Assembly (NCBI RefSeq): GCF_000204055.1
Contig: NW_006768775.1
Coordinates: 551,222 to 615,221, forward strand
Length of the DNA stretch: 64,000 bases
Source: Melampsora larici-populina 98AG31
Taxonomy: Eukaryota; Basidiomycota; Pucciniomycetes; Pucciniales; Melampsoraceae
Direction of reading: 5' to 3'
In this document: in pieces, positions 45,650 through 56,949 of the stretch
Layout of the letters: every line of letters starts with the position of its first letter
Position numbering within the stretch: position 1 is the first letter of the stretch
Translations under genes and position numbers: made by a program
The notes under the pieces: model-generated
The model's input: the letters and a program-made list of their open reading frames with translations, nothing else
Databases searched by the model: none
Told to the model about the DNA's origin: nothing

Positions 45650-45780
45650 TTGGTTATCTTAACCAAGGTACGACTTAAGATGTAGGTCCATGACCAAAAG
45701 GTTCTAAGTGGTGGGGAAACTGTACAACTGTACGATGTACACTTCTGGTCTGGGAAATTCACCTGTCAGAGAATTTTCAG
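45650..45780 (+). repeat. Split direct repeat A1
   Basis: 131 bp from TTGGTTATC to GAATTTTCAG, matching A2 at 51808-51938. It contains the short palindrome GGTTATCTTAACC-like word at its start. Confidence 0.92.
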
Positions 45781-45913
45781 CCTCCGCACCAAATCCCTGA
45801 AGTACCTTTGAAGATCCCAAGACATTCAAACTTTTATATACGGAACTCAACGAGTTTTTTATTATTATCGTTAGACTTAAATCCAAAGAAGAAGTTTAAA
45901 GTTTAGAATAGCC

Positions 45914-48202
45914 ATGGCATCATTCAACGAAGAGATGGAATCTACAAAAAACAAGATAACAGCTGCCGGAACCAAAATTAAAATTACAAAGAAGCCGAAG
46001 CAGCCGCAAAAAACAGGAACGAGGAGCCAGGCAAAGAATGCCGAGACCAATGATAGCGACGGACAACAAAAAGGTACACAAGGAACAGCAGAGACCCAAG
46101 AAAAAACGCAAGGAACGTCAACGTCAATCACGGCAGAAGCATCAACGTCGAATGCCAACGTAAACCAAGGAGAAGAGGAAGAGGAGGCGAGAGATGACAA
46201 GGAGTTGGGGAGTAGCGCTACAAAGAGGAAGGAGGAGAGAGAAGGGAGCACATCAGAGGATGGTGAGTAAAGAGCGTTTCTGAATACAAGAATTCCTTTC
46301 CAAGCAACCCCCTCCTAGAAAACAACTTTCCACACGCCAAACCAAAGGGAAGTCTCCCGTACCTCCCCATCCACACTTCTCTATTTCCTCTCGCCGTCTT
46401 TTCCCCTTTATTTCCTGGAATATGAGACGGCGTCGAAAGGGATCCAACGGATCCACAGCAGCCCCAACGCGGGGGAGGAAATCGGGAAAGGAACGAGGAA
46501 GTGTACCAGTCACACAAAAAAAATGAGGCCGGAGTGGGCTATACCGCTACCAAAAAGAACGGGGAAAGACAACGATTAAATCAGTTGCAAACCCAAAAGA
46601 AAAATACCCTGTGGGAAAAGATCAAATATACATACAATCAAAGCAAACAAAGAGTTGTTCAATCCAATATCCCACTAACCCACTCTATTAAGAGGGGGAA
46701 AAAGAAAGGTGGAAACAGCTAGCTGATAAACATGTCCTTCGCCGCATGAAAATTATGACACGCAGACGAGAGCGAGCAATCGAGGAAGTCCAAATGGATG
46801 AGGAGAACAGAAAACGAGTATTATTTCGGCGACGCCCAACGAGCAGACGAGATGCTGAGGGCGTTCAACGCAGTGTACGGGGGAGATCACCCAACACAAG
46901 ACGACAGAGACAGAGTCACCAACAACCCGATGAACGTGGCAAAGGACCCGGAAGGTGTCGTACGTGAGGAGCATCAACAAGAGAACCGCCGCCCGCGGAC
47001 CGAGTCTTTAGTGGCAGGCAGCGATAGCGCCAGTGATAGCGGAAGCGAGGCGGAAGCTAGACCTGTGAAGAAAGTGGAGGTGGAGAAGTCAGAGAGAGTA
47101 GTCTTGAGGAAAGACAAAAAGCCGATAGAGAAGGCAAGCGAGAGCAGCGAGGATGAAGGCTCAGGTACGCACAAAACATACCAAGCAGAGGTAGACAGCC
47201 CGTACTGACAGAAGAGCTATACGCACACAGAAACCAAAGACGGTATAACCTACATGATAGGAAAACCGATCGAAGGAAACATACTCCTCCCATTAACGCC
47301 ATACTTTGACTCGAAGATGAGGACTCTCAAAGCTTACGTTCAACTGACGGTTTTCGACCCAGCATGGATCGAAAAAGACCATCGACAGGTCGGTAAGAAG
47401 AAAACAAAAACCATCAAAGAGCTCCAGGAGGACGATACGACGGCCACATTTTCAGGCTTGACACCTCCAGAGGAATTGTTGATGACATATGGTTTCTGGA
47501 CAGACGCCATGGATCTATTCATAAGATACCTGGAGACAGAGTACGACAAACCTGTAGCGGAAAAGATGTTTAGACGACATAAAGAGAACGTTGTAAGCAT
47601 AAAAAGATCTACGAAGTGCTGGATGGTTGCCCTCAGGTACTGTATGAAAGTCCGACTAGTGGTAATGGTAGTGAAGAAGGTTAAAGGCAAGAGGGTTATG
47701 ATAGACGCTGGCTACCTTCACGAAGACATCCTGCGAGAAGCGAAAGAGGAGGCAGAGAACAACGGGAACGGAAATTCCAAGAAAATCCTTACGTACCAGG
47801 AGGAGGTAAGGAAAATTTTGACCCGGTAACTGGACTGACGAAGTCCGGAGCGAAACGGAACTTCGTGCAAGCCAACAACACCAACACAAGTGAGTGAAGA
47901 GAATGTTCAGATTCGAATTCAAGAGACAGAAGCATTGAATAATAGTCCATTTCCGTGTTGAAGCTGGAGCAGGACCGTCCTACAACGCCGGAAGATCAAT
48001 GGGTTATCAGGGTAACAACTGGGTTCCGAACTACAACGCGAAAAGGGCGAAGGGATTCTGGAATTCCGGACAGAGGACTGATCCGATCCAAGTTTTCGAA
48101 GGCGGCGCAAGCGGGAAAGGAAAGGGAGTCGGAGCCTGGAATGCAAAGGGGAAAGCGTCAGGAGGCGAGAACAGAAACACAGAAGAGCAGACTAAGCAGT
48201 AA
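45914..48202 (+). pseudogene. Broken gag of the retroelement, with introns
   Basis: Reconstructed path: exon 45914-46262, intron (GTGAGT..CAG) to 46765, exon from 46766. The frame meets one in-frame TGA at 47206-47208 and continues in the same frame to 47829. A one-base loss in the A/T run near 47812 shifts the frame; the other frame then runs to a GTGAGT donor at 47890, and after a short intron a Gly/Asn-rich C-terminal part ends at 48202. The N-terminal part is lysine- then Glu/Ser-rich and disordered. The middle (about 47254-47780) is the globular gag-like segment (LMTYGFWTDAMDLFIRYLET). There is no zinc knuckle, as in many DIRS-order gags. The stop and shift make autonomous gag production unlikely, unless the TGA is read through. 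Confidence 0.7.
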
Positions 48203-48303
48203 GTGTAGAGAGCCGAGAAACCTGAAGGGCCCAGTAGAAGGCCCCCCCTCCCTCCTTTCTCTCTTGTACCTATGATGCGCGAATAGATGAGATACATAGT
48301 GAA

Positions 48304-50310
48304 ATGACATACCATGTTCCAAAATGCTTTAGCCCATGTAGCTCCCCCTCGAGCGCGGAAAACACGCGAGAATTGAGAGTACAACGTGCCACCTCCCGAG
48401 GCGCGCATGAAGCCGCAAAAGGAAGCGATGGCCGAGAGGTACAGGCGGTGGTTCTAGAAGCACAGCCAGGTAGCAATTCGGAAGAACGCCCACAGCTAGA
48501 GGAGGCAGGTAGACCAGTTCTGGACATCTACTCCAGACCAGTACCGATACTATCGGAGAGTTTACCGGAAAAAGGCTACAAGATGAACAGGAAGTGGCCG
48601 ACAACCGTGAAGTGCGAGATGAATTTAGAGATGTGGGAGAAAGCTTTACGAGACCTGAACTTGATGGAGAAACACGGATATGTTTTGCAAGGTTTCAGAA
48701 GAGGTTTCACTCAAGGAATCCCACAGCATAGGTTAGGAGACAGGGAATTCTACTCACCGATGAACCACGTGACGAACGAAAAAGACAAAGAGGAGATCCG
48801 GGCAAAACTGTCCAAGGAGTTGGAAGCAGGACGGATGTACGGGCCATTCACGGAGGCTGAGGTACTAGGAACCCTGGGATTCTTCCGAACCAGTCCGATG
48901 GGTATGGTCACCAATAACGATGGATCGACTAGAGCCATAAACGACCTATCTTACCCGAAAAGAGAAAAAGACCTGACGTCAGTAAACTCGCTAGTAGACA
49001 AGGAGGATTTTAAGACTAGTTGGGACGATTTTAAAACCGTAGCAACCTTTTTTAGCAAAGAAGGGGGAATCCTCGAACTAGGGATATTCGATCGGGAAAA
49101 GGCCTACCGGCAAATCCCAACGAACCCCGACCAATGGCGCTATCTGATGCTGAGGACTGCAGAGGGTAGGATCGTTCTAGACACTAGGGTGTCATTCGGA
49201 GGAGTGGCCGGTTGTGGGAGTTTCGGCGGACCTGCGGACGCGTGGCGAGACATTATGAAGAGAAAATTCAATTTCACGGAAGTCTTCCGCTGGGTGGACG
49301 ACAACCTGTTTGTGAGGAGGGCAGGTGGAGAGAATCCAGTGTCGATGAAGGAAGTTGTAGCCGCGAGTGCAGAGTTGGGAGTGAAGACGAACGAAGGAAA
49401 GTACTCGGAGTTCTGCACAGAGCAGAAGTATATCGGATTTATATGGAATGGGACGGACAAGTCAGTAAGGCTGCCAGAATACAAGAGAATGGAAAGGCTG
49501 AGACAAATACGAGACGCGATAGAAAACAAAGGAACTCACACCCACAAAGCGATCCAGAAGCTGACGGGAAGACTTGACCACGTAACGTACATGCTACCAC
49601 AGATGAAGTGCTATAATGTCGGACTGTACAGCATGTTAGCAGGGTGGAAGAACGAGTTAGCGTTGAGAGGAATGCCAAAGGAAGTGAAAGAAGACCTCAG
49701 GGAGTGGGAAGAAGTACTGGAGAAGTTCGAGAACCACCGGCTAATACCGAAAAAAGGCATCGAAAACATAGGATGGGTAGGCGACGCGTCGACAAGTTTT
49801 GGAATCGGTGTAATGGTCGGTAAGCACTGGACACAGCTGAAGTTGAGGACAGGTTGGAACCAAGTAGACGAAAGAGGGGTGAAGAGAGGAATCGCGTGGC
49901 TTGAAACGGTGGCAGTACGAGTCGGAGTAGAGATGATACGAAACCTGTTAGAGACAAAAGGAAGGAGGTTTTTAGTCCTGACTGACAATACCGGTACGGA
50001 AGCGGTCATCAGAAACAGCAAGTCTAGAGACAGAGCCGTAAACGACGAGTGGAAGTTGCTGCAGAAGGAGTTGACTTACCTAGGCTGCGAGATAGAAGAA
50101 AAATACGTTAAGACGGGCGACAACAACGCAGACCAGCTATCCAGAGGAGAACGAGGGACCAAAAAATCGTCACATTTCCTCAAACCGCCAATCCCGCCAC
50201 ACCTTCGAGAATACATCAGATACGAAACAAAAGAAGAGTATGAAAAAAGACAAAGCATACTTCGAGAAGGCCGTAGGGAAAGAGGACACTTGGAAAGGCC
50301 TCGTGACTGA
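48304..50310 (+). CDS. Reverse transcriptase / RNase H of the retroelement
   Basis: 668 codons without breaks, starting at ATG 48304; the true N-terminus may come from splicing to gag. The first about 90 residues are poorly conserved. RT follows: RMYGPFTEAEV, GFFRTSPMGMVTN, AINDLSYPKREKD, AYRQIPTNPDQW, VSFGGVAGCGSFGGPADAW and the catalytic FRWVDDNLF (D332, D333). RNase H follows with VGDAST (D494), LETVAV (E534), LTDNTG (D561) and GDNNADQLSRG at the end. This RT type (WVDD, 'GG..GC..FG' motif) is that of DIRS/Ngaro elements. No methyltransferase domain is seen, favouring Ngaro. Its end overlaps the recombinase ORF by 71 bp in another frame. Confidence 0.9.
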   Translation: MTYHVPKCFSPCSSPSSAENTRELRVQRATSRGAHEAAKGSDGREVQAVVLEAQPGSNSEERPQLEEAGRPVLDIYSRPVPILSESLPEKGYKMNRKWPTTVKCEMNLEMWEKALRDLNLMEKHGYVLQGFRRGFTQGIPQHRLGDREFYSPMNHVTNEKDKEEIRAKLSKELEAGRMYGPFTEAEVLGTLGFFRTSPMGMVTNNDGSTRAINDLSYPKREKDLTSVNSLVDKEDFKTSWDDFKTVATFFSKEGGILELGIFDREKAYRQIPTNPDQWRYLMLRTAEGRIVLDTRVSFGGVAGCGSFGGPADAWRDIMKRKFNFTEVFRWVDDNLFVRRAGGENPVSMKEVVAASAELGVKTNEGKYSEFCTEQKYIGFIWNGTDKSVRLPEYKRMERLRQIRDAIENKGTHTHKAIQKLTGRLDHVTYMLPQMKCYNVGLYSMLAGWKNELALRGMPKEVKEDLREWEEVLEKFENHRLIPKKGIENIGWVGDASTSFGIGVMVGKHWTQLKLRTGWNQVDERGVKRGIAWLETVAVRVGVEMIRNLLETKGRRFLVLTDNTGTEAVIRNSKSRDRAVNDEWKLLQKELTYLGCEIEEKYVKTGDNNADQLSRGERGTKKSSHFLKPPIPPHLREYIRYETKEEYEKRQSILREGRRERGHLERPRD

Positions 50311-51379
50311 ACACTTAGTGAAGGGGGCCTGGACAGAAAACACGAAGAAAAGTTACAACAGCGCAATTCAAAAGTTCAAGGCTTATGTAGAGAGTACAGG
50401 TAGAGAATTCATTTACGAGAACCCAATGACGGAAGAGGACGTATATGGGTTCGTGGTTTGGGCAGGGCCGTCGGAAGTCGAGAAGAAGTCAGGTCCGTTG
50501 AGAGAAATTAAGGCGAAGACAGTAGAAAAGTACTTGGCAGGTCTGAAGGCGTGGCACGTGGCAAAGCACCTCACCCAACCAAAGCTAGACAAACAACTAA
50601 TAGACTGGCTGTTGAGATCGTCGGAAAGGAGCAAAGAGAAAAAAGCGATGACAGGAGGAAGAGAGAAAAAACCGATAAAGGTCCAACAGCTATTCGAGAT
50701 GATGGCAGGATTGAACGGGAAGTCGAAGACGCACGACCTAGCGATGACAATAGCGGTGTGCGCATTCTGGGGAATGGCGCGGCTCGGCGAACTCATAAGG
50801 GGAACGATAGAGGAAGGAGCCATAAAGCTAGAGGACGTGAGTTTCGAAGAATCACCGCGGGGTAGGACAGCGAAGCTGAGACTATGGAAGGCCAAGACGG
50901 CCAAACCGGGTGAAGTACAGGTCATAAAGTAAGAAACGGTGTCTAAAACAGAGAAGGAACAGTAGCTAACGTCCGTTTTGTTGGGCGATTACAGATTGGT
51001 CAAACAGAAGTCAGTCCTAGACCCGGTAGCAGTTCTAGAGAAATGGATCAAAGCAGAGCACCCGAACAAGAACGGAAAGGAGATGCTGTTCTCATACTTA
51101 GAAGACGGGGAACGTCAAACCATATCGAAAATGCGATTCACGAAGATAATGGAGAGCATATGGGGTAGTCACGGAGTAGGGAAAGGCGAATGGTCAGGCC
51201 ACTCGTTCAGAGTAGGAGGAGCCTCTTTAAGGATGAATCTCGGATGGAACAAGGAAAAAATAATGAAAGCGGGACACTGGAGATCGAACGCAATAGACGT
51301 GTATTTAAAAGATTTCAGAGAGGAAGAGAAAGAGGAGACAAAAGAGTTTCTGTGGCTAATAGACAGGAGAAATAGATGA
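50240..51379 (+). CDS. Tyrosine recombinase of the retroelement
   Basis: Exons are 50240-50928 and 50995-51379, giving 357 aa; the 66-nt intron has GTAAGA, a GCTAAC branch site and ACAG. Without splicing the ORF ends at the intron's first codon (TAA). The N-terminal half looks like the SAM-like core-binding domain (KSYNSAIQKFKAYVES). The catalytic half has R181 (ARLGEL), H299-x2-R302 (GHSFRVGGAS), H324 (GHWRS) and the nucleophile Y333 (DVYLKDF), the complete R-H-x-x-R-H-Y set. The enzyme would integrate circular element DNA without end cleavage duplication. All catalytic residues sit correctly only if the intron is removed. Confidence 0.9.
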
Positions 51380-51515
51380 AAGAGGAAGAGTCGTGTACTA
51401 ACGACAAGTGACAATAAGGTTTTTTACATGCAAACATTGAAATAAGATAAAGTTTTCCAATTGCATAGAAAGCCAAGCGAGAAGCTTGTAGATCCTCAGT
51501 AGGTACAGTTTTTAA

Positions 51516-51807
51516 ATAGGTGACCTCACATAGAGTTTGCGGGTTACTCAACGGGTTGAGACTCTAGGCAAATATCACCGAATGGGGTGCTGAGTAACCC
51601 ACAAACTTTAGGGATCGGCGAACCAAACGGGCCTGCACATCGCAAACACGGTAGTTTTTTAACCGTGGCGAAAAAGAGGCGCAGACCCGGGACCGGGCTC
51701 CCCCGAACCGCTCCTAACTCAGCCTTGCGAAGGGCCAAGCTAGGAGCCCTAAAGAGGTATATAAAAAATTAAGTGCTCACTCCAGATAAGAGCATCGTGT
51801 GAATGGA
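51516..51807 (+). repeat. Split direct repeat B1
   Basis: 292 bp from ATAGGTGACC to GTGTGAATGGA. It contains GGTATATAAAAAATT about 50 bp before its end, a TATA-like word placed just upstream of A2. It differs from B2 at one base. Confidence 0.92.
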
Positions 51808-51938
51808 TTGGTTATCTTAACCAAGGTACGACTTAAGATGTAGGTCCATGACCAAAAGGTTCTAAGTGGTGGGGAAACTGTACAACTGTACGATGTACAC
51901 TTCTGGTCTGGGAAATTCACCTGTCAGAGAATTTTCAG
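51808..51938 (+). repeat. Split direct repeat A2
   Basis: 131 bp copy of A1, flanked by B1 and B2. Confidence 0.92.
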
Positions 51939-52230
51939 ATAGGTGACCTCACATAGAGTTTGCGGGTTACTCAACGGGTTGAGACTCTAGGCAAATATCA
52001 CCGAATGGGGTGCTGAGTAACCCACAAACTTTAGGGATCGGCGAACCAAACGGGCCTGCACATCGCAAACACGGTAGTTTTTTAACCGTGGCGAAAAAGA
52101 GGCGCAGACCCGGGACCGGGCTCCCCCGAACCGCTCCTAACTCAGCCTTGCGAAGGGCCAAGCTAGGAGCCCTAAAGAGGTATATAAAAAATTAAGTGCT
52201 CACTCCAGATAAGAGCATTGTGTGAATGGA
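51939..52230 (+). repeat. Split direct repeat B2
   Basis: 292 bp copy of B1 forming the right end of the element. Confidence 0.92.
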
Positions 52231-54156
52231 ATGGAAATCGTGCACGAAATAGTGAAGTGTGCTCAAGATTTGGCCAAAATCAAGTTCAGCTTGCAATACA
52301 AAATATTGACATATATTCATTCCTTTGATACCATTTACGATGGTTAGCTCAGCTAGCTCAAGTTGCTCTTCACCGCCAAGGCGGCTAGGACTTCTTAGTC
52401 AGGTTCAATGCACTGTTGAACCGATTTATTCACTCACTTGATCATCTCTCTTGTTCCGGCCGGATGAGGGCTTGATGTTTCCAATGCCATCCGCGAGCAC
52501 TTTTGCTTTCTCTGCACGGCCATCCTCGGCCATTCCGGTAAGATCCATAAGGCTAAAAGGTCACACATTTGACAAGGAGACGGGGTACACCGTCGAGCAA
52601 GCTGCCTCACAAGGGGTCGCGCATCCTTCCGAGTATAGGGTTGATGTGAGAGCCAACTTTGGGAACCCTTTTGTCTGCTTCAGACGCTCCACTTCGCGTC
52701 GGAGACTTCGGTCACCGGTGATAATGACCACCCAGCAAAGATAGTTAGGCATGTGCTCACTTATAGATCAATTAGTCATGTCCACCTAGGTCCATATATC
52801 CCAACCACAGAAGCAGTTTTCAAAGTTAGAAATCAAGTCGGTATTCAAATACCACGCTTATGCAAGTCACATCAGGTCACATCAGCATTTTCAATGCGAA
52901 AAAGTAGTATTGATTTTTGAGATTTTTTGAGTGTGATTGATCCAACGCTTAATTTTTGTATACAATGCGTGATATTGGGGCAGACAAGATATTGCGGAAA
53001 TTGTAAAAATTCAAGTAGAATTTGTATATCAACACGTCAAAAAAACTATATGTATGTAGGTGTAGTAATATGCAAAACACATGGTTTGTACAAAATTTAT
53101 CAGAGCATCCACAGCCATGCCGTAAACTTGTAAAGTACGGAGGGTGACACACATTGTTTAGGGCAGTGTTTTTTTTCAAGTGCATGATGGCTGTATTGCA
53201 TGAAACACTAACTAAACAAGTTAAAAAGTTAAAAAGAAAGGAAACTAGTTTACCTAGGAGGAGCGGCCATCTAGTCAGAGCAAAGGAGTTTGTTGTCCTT
53301 AGATTTTGATATATTCACTTTTTTTTTCTTGTGCAATTACTTTTTAAAAGGGTTTTTTTTCTTGTTGGTATCCACAGTGCTGAGCAGGCATTTGATCCAC
53401 CTTCCCAACCCCCTATCATAGCGTCAACCGGAGTCACGGGGGAGAGAGGAAGGTGCTTTTGGGTGTGGGGAACAGTGGTGAGAACCGTACTGAGTTTCTG
53501 GATGTTGCCAATTCTAAAACCAGCTAAAAAGCTATTGAGCTGCCACAATGGTTATTATCCGCCAAACTCTGTAACAAGGTTAAGCAGTACACTGTTTCTG
53601 ATGTTTTTCAATCAACCCCAGTTACACAAGAATTTATCAGCAATTTGATGATATGAATTTAAGGAAAAGAAAACTGCACCTGTAGCGCCTAGACTTCACG
53701 ACTAGTATCCGGAAGAAAATGAAACATTTTGGTCGGATAAAAGCCGATGTTCCCTATGAAAACTGCCGACGCGTCCGACTAGTCGGGCGCCAGATTTTTT
53801 TCAAGTTTTTTTGGGCAAGTCCTCTCCTCAGACGCGTCCGACACCACTGTTTTCCCTCCAAGTCCATACACCTCACATGAACTTCACAAGTTCACTAAAC
53901 TTCAAATCCTACCTAAGATCGAACTACACAGAGTTCACACATCAAGATTGACTTCACAAGAAGACATAAGACACATAACATACCCCCACTGAAAATTTAC
54001 CCCAACGAACGAATTCCCTCCCAAAGATCGAATTTCACAAACCAGTCAACAACTTCACCAATTCACAACTCACAAGTCTTGAGGAAGCAAAGATTCACAA
54101 ACTCACCCCTTCACATAACTCGATCTCCTCTATACACTCGATACCCACTTCACACC
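52231..54156. other. Gene-poor DNA right of the retroelement
   Basis: One 97-codon plus ORF near 52451-52744 has no recognisable motif and unconvincing composition. The rest is AT-rich with homopolymer T runs near 53320-53360. From about 53860 the sequence becomes C/A-rich (CACTTCACA words), probably the 5' leader of the next gene. Confidence 0.45.
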
Positions 54157-56907
54157 ATGGACAACCACATACCCCAAAACCCCCATCAATCCGATTCAAA
54201 CTACATCCCAATTGACAAAGAAGGAAATCCTTTACTTCAAATACCACCCACTGGAACTTTCATCAAAGACCTCGAAGCCATGTACGACTACATCGACCCT
54301 CTTACGATCCCTCATGGATACAAGTTGTCTGTTCTAGACTCACGCTACTTCCCGATCGATGCGTACATCGACTTCAAGTGTTACAAAGGGCCGACTCGTC
54401 ATGCAAGATCACCAGGAGACTGTCCATTTTCTGCTCAAGCAGATTGAAAATCTATCAAGGATTCATGGATACTCACCATCAAAAATCCATATCACAATCA
54501 CCCAAAATCTACTACCAAACTATCTTATCATCGACCAAAGAAGACCAGAACACCAAAATCGATAACAACTGAAACTGAACCCACTATCAATCCAACCAAC
54601 CAAACCAAGACCCTTCCTCTTTCAAAACGATACTCCGATATCATTAGGCGCATGAAGACCCTTGGGGAAACAATGCAAACTTCCCTCCTCGATCGTCTCG
54701 AAGAACAGCTCATCATTGCAGAGACGGATGCAATCACAAATGAACATTTGGAGAAAGAAGCACAAGACATAATCAAAATGGAATCAAGAATGCAGGATCT
54801 CCAGAAAGAAGACTTGAAAATCCGAATCAAACTTCCAAAGAAAGCATCCACACCTATCGATCCTACCGAGACACTTCCACACCAACAGCCCCCGAAGGTG
54901 GCTATCGAAGTAGATCAGGCCAAAACTGATGCATTGATGCCTTCAAAGGTGAGTTCATTTGATCATTCACTTAATAAATGGACAATAAACTGATCAATTA
55001 ATAATTGATTTTTTGTAATACCTCAAGACTCACATCGCATCCAAGACTCACATCGCATCACCATTTCCAGCCAGCCCCCCTCCTGCTTCACTGATACCAC
55101 CAGACTTGAACTTCCAGAAACCTGCCGAACCACCGATGTCAACACCTCCTCCTCTTAATTTTGAAGCTGAAGACGATGACAATGAAGGAGACCATTTTGA
55201 GACCCCAAACGAACATTTTCCCATCATCCCCACTTTACATGGAAGCATGCAAAACCAACTATCGCCAATTATCGAAAGACGTGTTCATGAAGAACCTTTG
55301 GGCGCAATCGAGGTCCCAAAAGATCAGCCGGAACCCCCTTTGAAACCAGTCGAATCACCACAGTACAAACAAGAAAATGACTTACCTGCTCCTTTGACCA
55401 AAAAGCGGAACACACAAAAATTAGGCAAAAAAGTAGGCAAAGGTCCTTCCAAGAAAGCTCAAGAACAAAAACAACTCAAGAACTCAACCAACCTTCCTCT
55501 CCACGAGCCTACTTCCAAGAAGCAGAAGAACAAGACTCCCATCGATCAAGTCACTCTTAATGCCCTTCAGGACAAGGAAAAATCGAAAGAGCAACTTAAG
55601 CCCCCTATTATAACTCGATCCAAGAAACGCACTCAAGGCCAAGACTCCATTCAAAATCCCAAAGTACCTACAGTTTCTCTTCCTCCAACCAAGAAGCCCA
55701 AAAAAAGGAAATCCCAGGAAACCATGGTCATTCCTACCCGTTCCTCTACTCGAATTAAACGCCTCCTTACCACCCCGGATGACTCCTCTAACAACACCTT
55801 GGCTAATAAGGCATCGGTTAATCAATCACCGAGCAAATCAATCCAATCGAACATTCATGAAGAATCAAGTAGAGTTAACTCCAAGACTCAAAAGAAGTTA
55901 TGTCCTTGAGCTGAAAATTTGCCAACCAAAACTCCTCCTCCAATTGTAAGTCCTTAATACCCATTCTTATAAAGTTTCAAGCATGAGACCTTATTAATTG
56001 CTTAATATGTACCTTCATCATTACAGACCGAAACCGAAAATCATCCTGAAAATGATTCGGCTCAAGTGGACCCATCTATCCAGGTATGTTATGTTGGTCA
56101 GGCTACTTTACAACAACAGAATCCTACACTAACTATACTTGAACTGTACATTGCTCATAGTCTCTACCTTATATCGATGACATTCCCTCCTACCTGTACC
56201 CATTCTTACGGAATGTTACAGATGTCCCACCCGATGGCCTTTGCGCATTTTCTTCTATCGCAGTTTCTCTGGGTCGTACACCGGATCAAGCAACCACCAT
56301 CCGTAGCGAGCTTGAACACGAGGTTTTAACCCGATATGATTGGTATGAGAAACACACACCCACTTTCTGTATCAATTACGATGTCAAAAGGATTCTTGCA
56401 ATACTACAAAACCCAGAAGACTCGGCCGGCCGAGACCTTTGGTTACCGATGCCAGGTGCCACAACAATCATTGCGAATACTTACCAGCAACCGGTCATCT
56501 TCTACACGAATAATCTCGCAGCAACCATGCATACCCTTCCTTTCTTTTCGCCTCTCCCCTCCGATATCCACCCTATCATCATCGCGCATGTGGCAGGCGT
56601 TCCTTATGTCTCCCTTGACGTAGCCATCGACGAATCATTACCTATACCTCACCCAAATCCCGAGTGGTATCATTTACATGATTCATGCGCAGATGGTTGG
56701 GATGGCTTATATTGCTCAAATGTGGCGGTTTTTGCTAAATTAGCAAAGGCTAGTAGGGAAGCAAGAAAGACCCAGTGGGCCCAAAGTCGTGCAGGTTTAC
56801 CCGAACCCGATGCGATATCCCTGGCCTCCACGGAGGAAACAAATGATGATACAAATCAAGAGGTAGAAGATGATCAAGATGAAGATAGTTTTAGCTTCCA
56901 CTCTTAA
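54157..56907 (+). pseudogene. FAR1-like / OTU-like transposon-associated gene with two nonsense codons
   Basis: Exons are 54157-54948, 55028-55945, 56027-56083 and 56161-56907 (838 codons), all introns phase 0. The frame is kept throughout but interrupted by TGA at 54445-54447 and TGA at 55907-55909. Exon 1 has a FAR1/WRKY-GCM-like zinc fold: CYKG..., CPFSAQA, then past the first stop DSWILTIKNPYHNHP, giving the C..C..H-x-H ligands, followed by a coiled-coil stretch (LLDRLEEQLIIAETDA). Exon 2 is a Lys-rich disordered region. Exon 4 resembles an OTU cysteine protease: PPDGLCAFSSIAVSLG holds the Asp-Gly-x-Cys nucleophile motif, but the expected His-containing strand reads VPYVSLDV, so the catalytic His seems lost. 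Such FAR1/OTU proteins accompany Mutator-like elements; no transposase is present here. Confidence 0.65.
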
Positions 56908-56949
56908 CCTTCCATGTATGTTGATATATATATGAATGTTAAGCAACCT

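Larger units (their letters stand above)
45650..52230 (+). mobile_element. Ngaro/PAT-like tyrosine-recombinase retroelement
   Basis: 6581 bp with split direct repeats in the order A1 (131 bp) - gag - RT/RNase H - recombinase - B1 (292 bp) - A2 (131 bp) - B2 (292 bp). This arrangement, plus a tyrosine recombinase instead of an integrase and no target duplication, defines the DIRS order. Split direct repeats rather than inverted repeats point to Ngaro or PAT. The ends read ..TTTGA|TTGGTTATC.. on the left and ..GTGTGAATGGA|ATGG.. on the right, against GTGTGAATGGA|TTGGTTATC at the internal B1/A2 junction, as expected for integration of a circle. Repeat copies are almost identical (one difference in B), so insertion is recent, yet gag is broken. 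Confidence 0.92.

Noticed and set aside
46218..46517. 99-codon minus ORF in the gag region
   Set aside because: It lies within the long gag intron and antisense to the element; composition and lack of motifs suggest a shadow.
51544..51772. Paired short ORFs repeated at 51967-52195
   Set aside because: They arise from the B repeats of the retroelement and read across both strands with no domain.
52451..52744. 97-codon plus ORF
   Set aside because: No motif, no paralogue in the window, and no supporting splice or context evidence.
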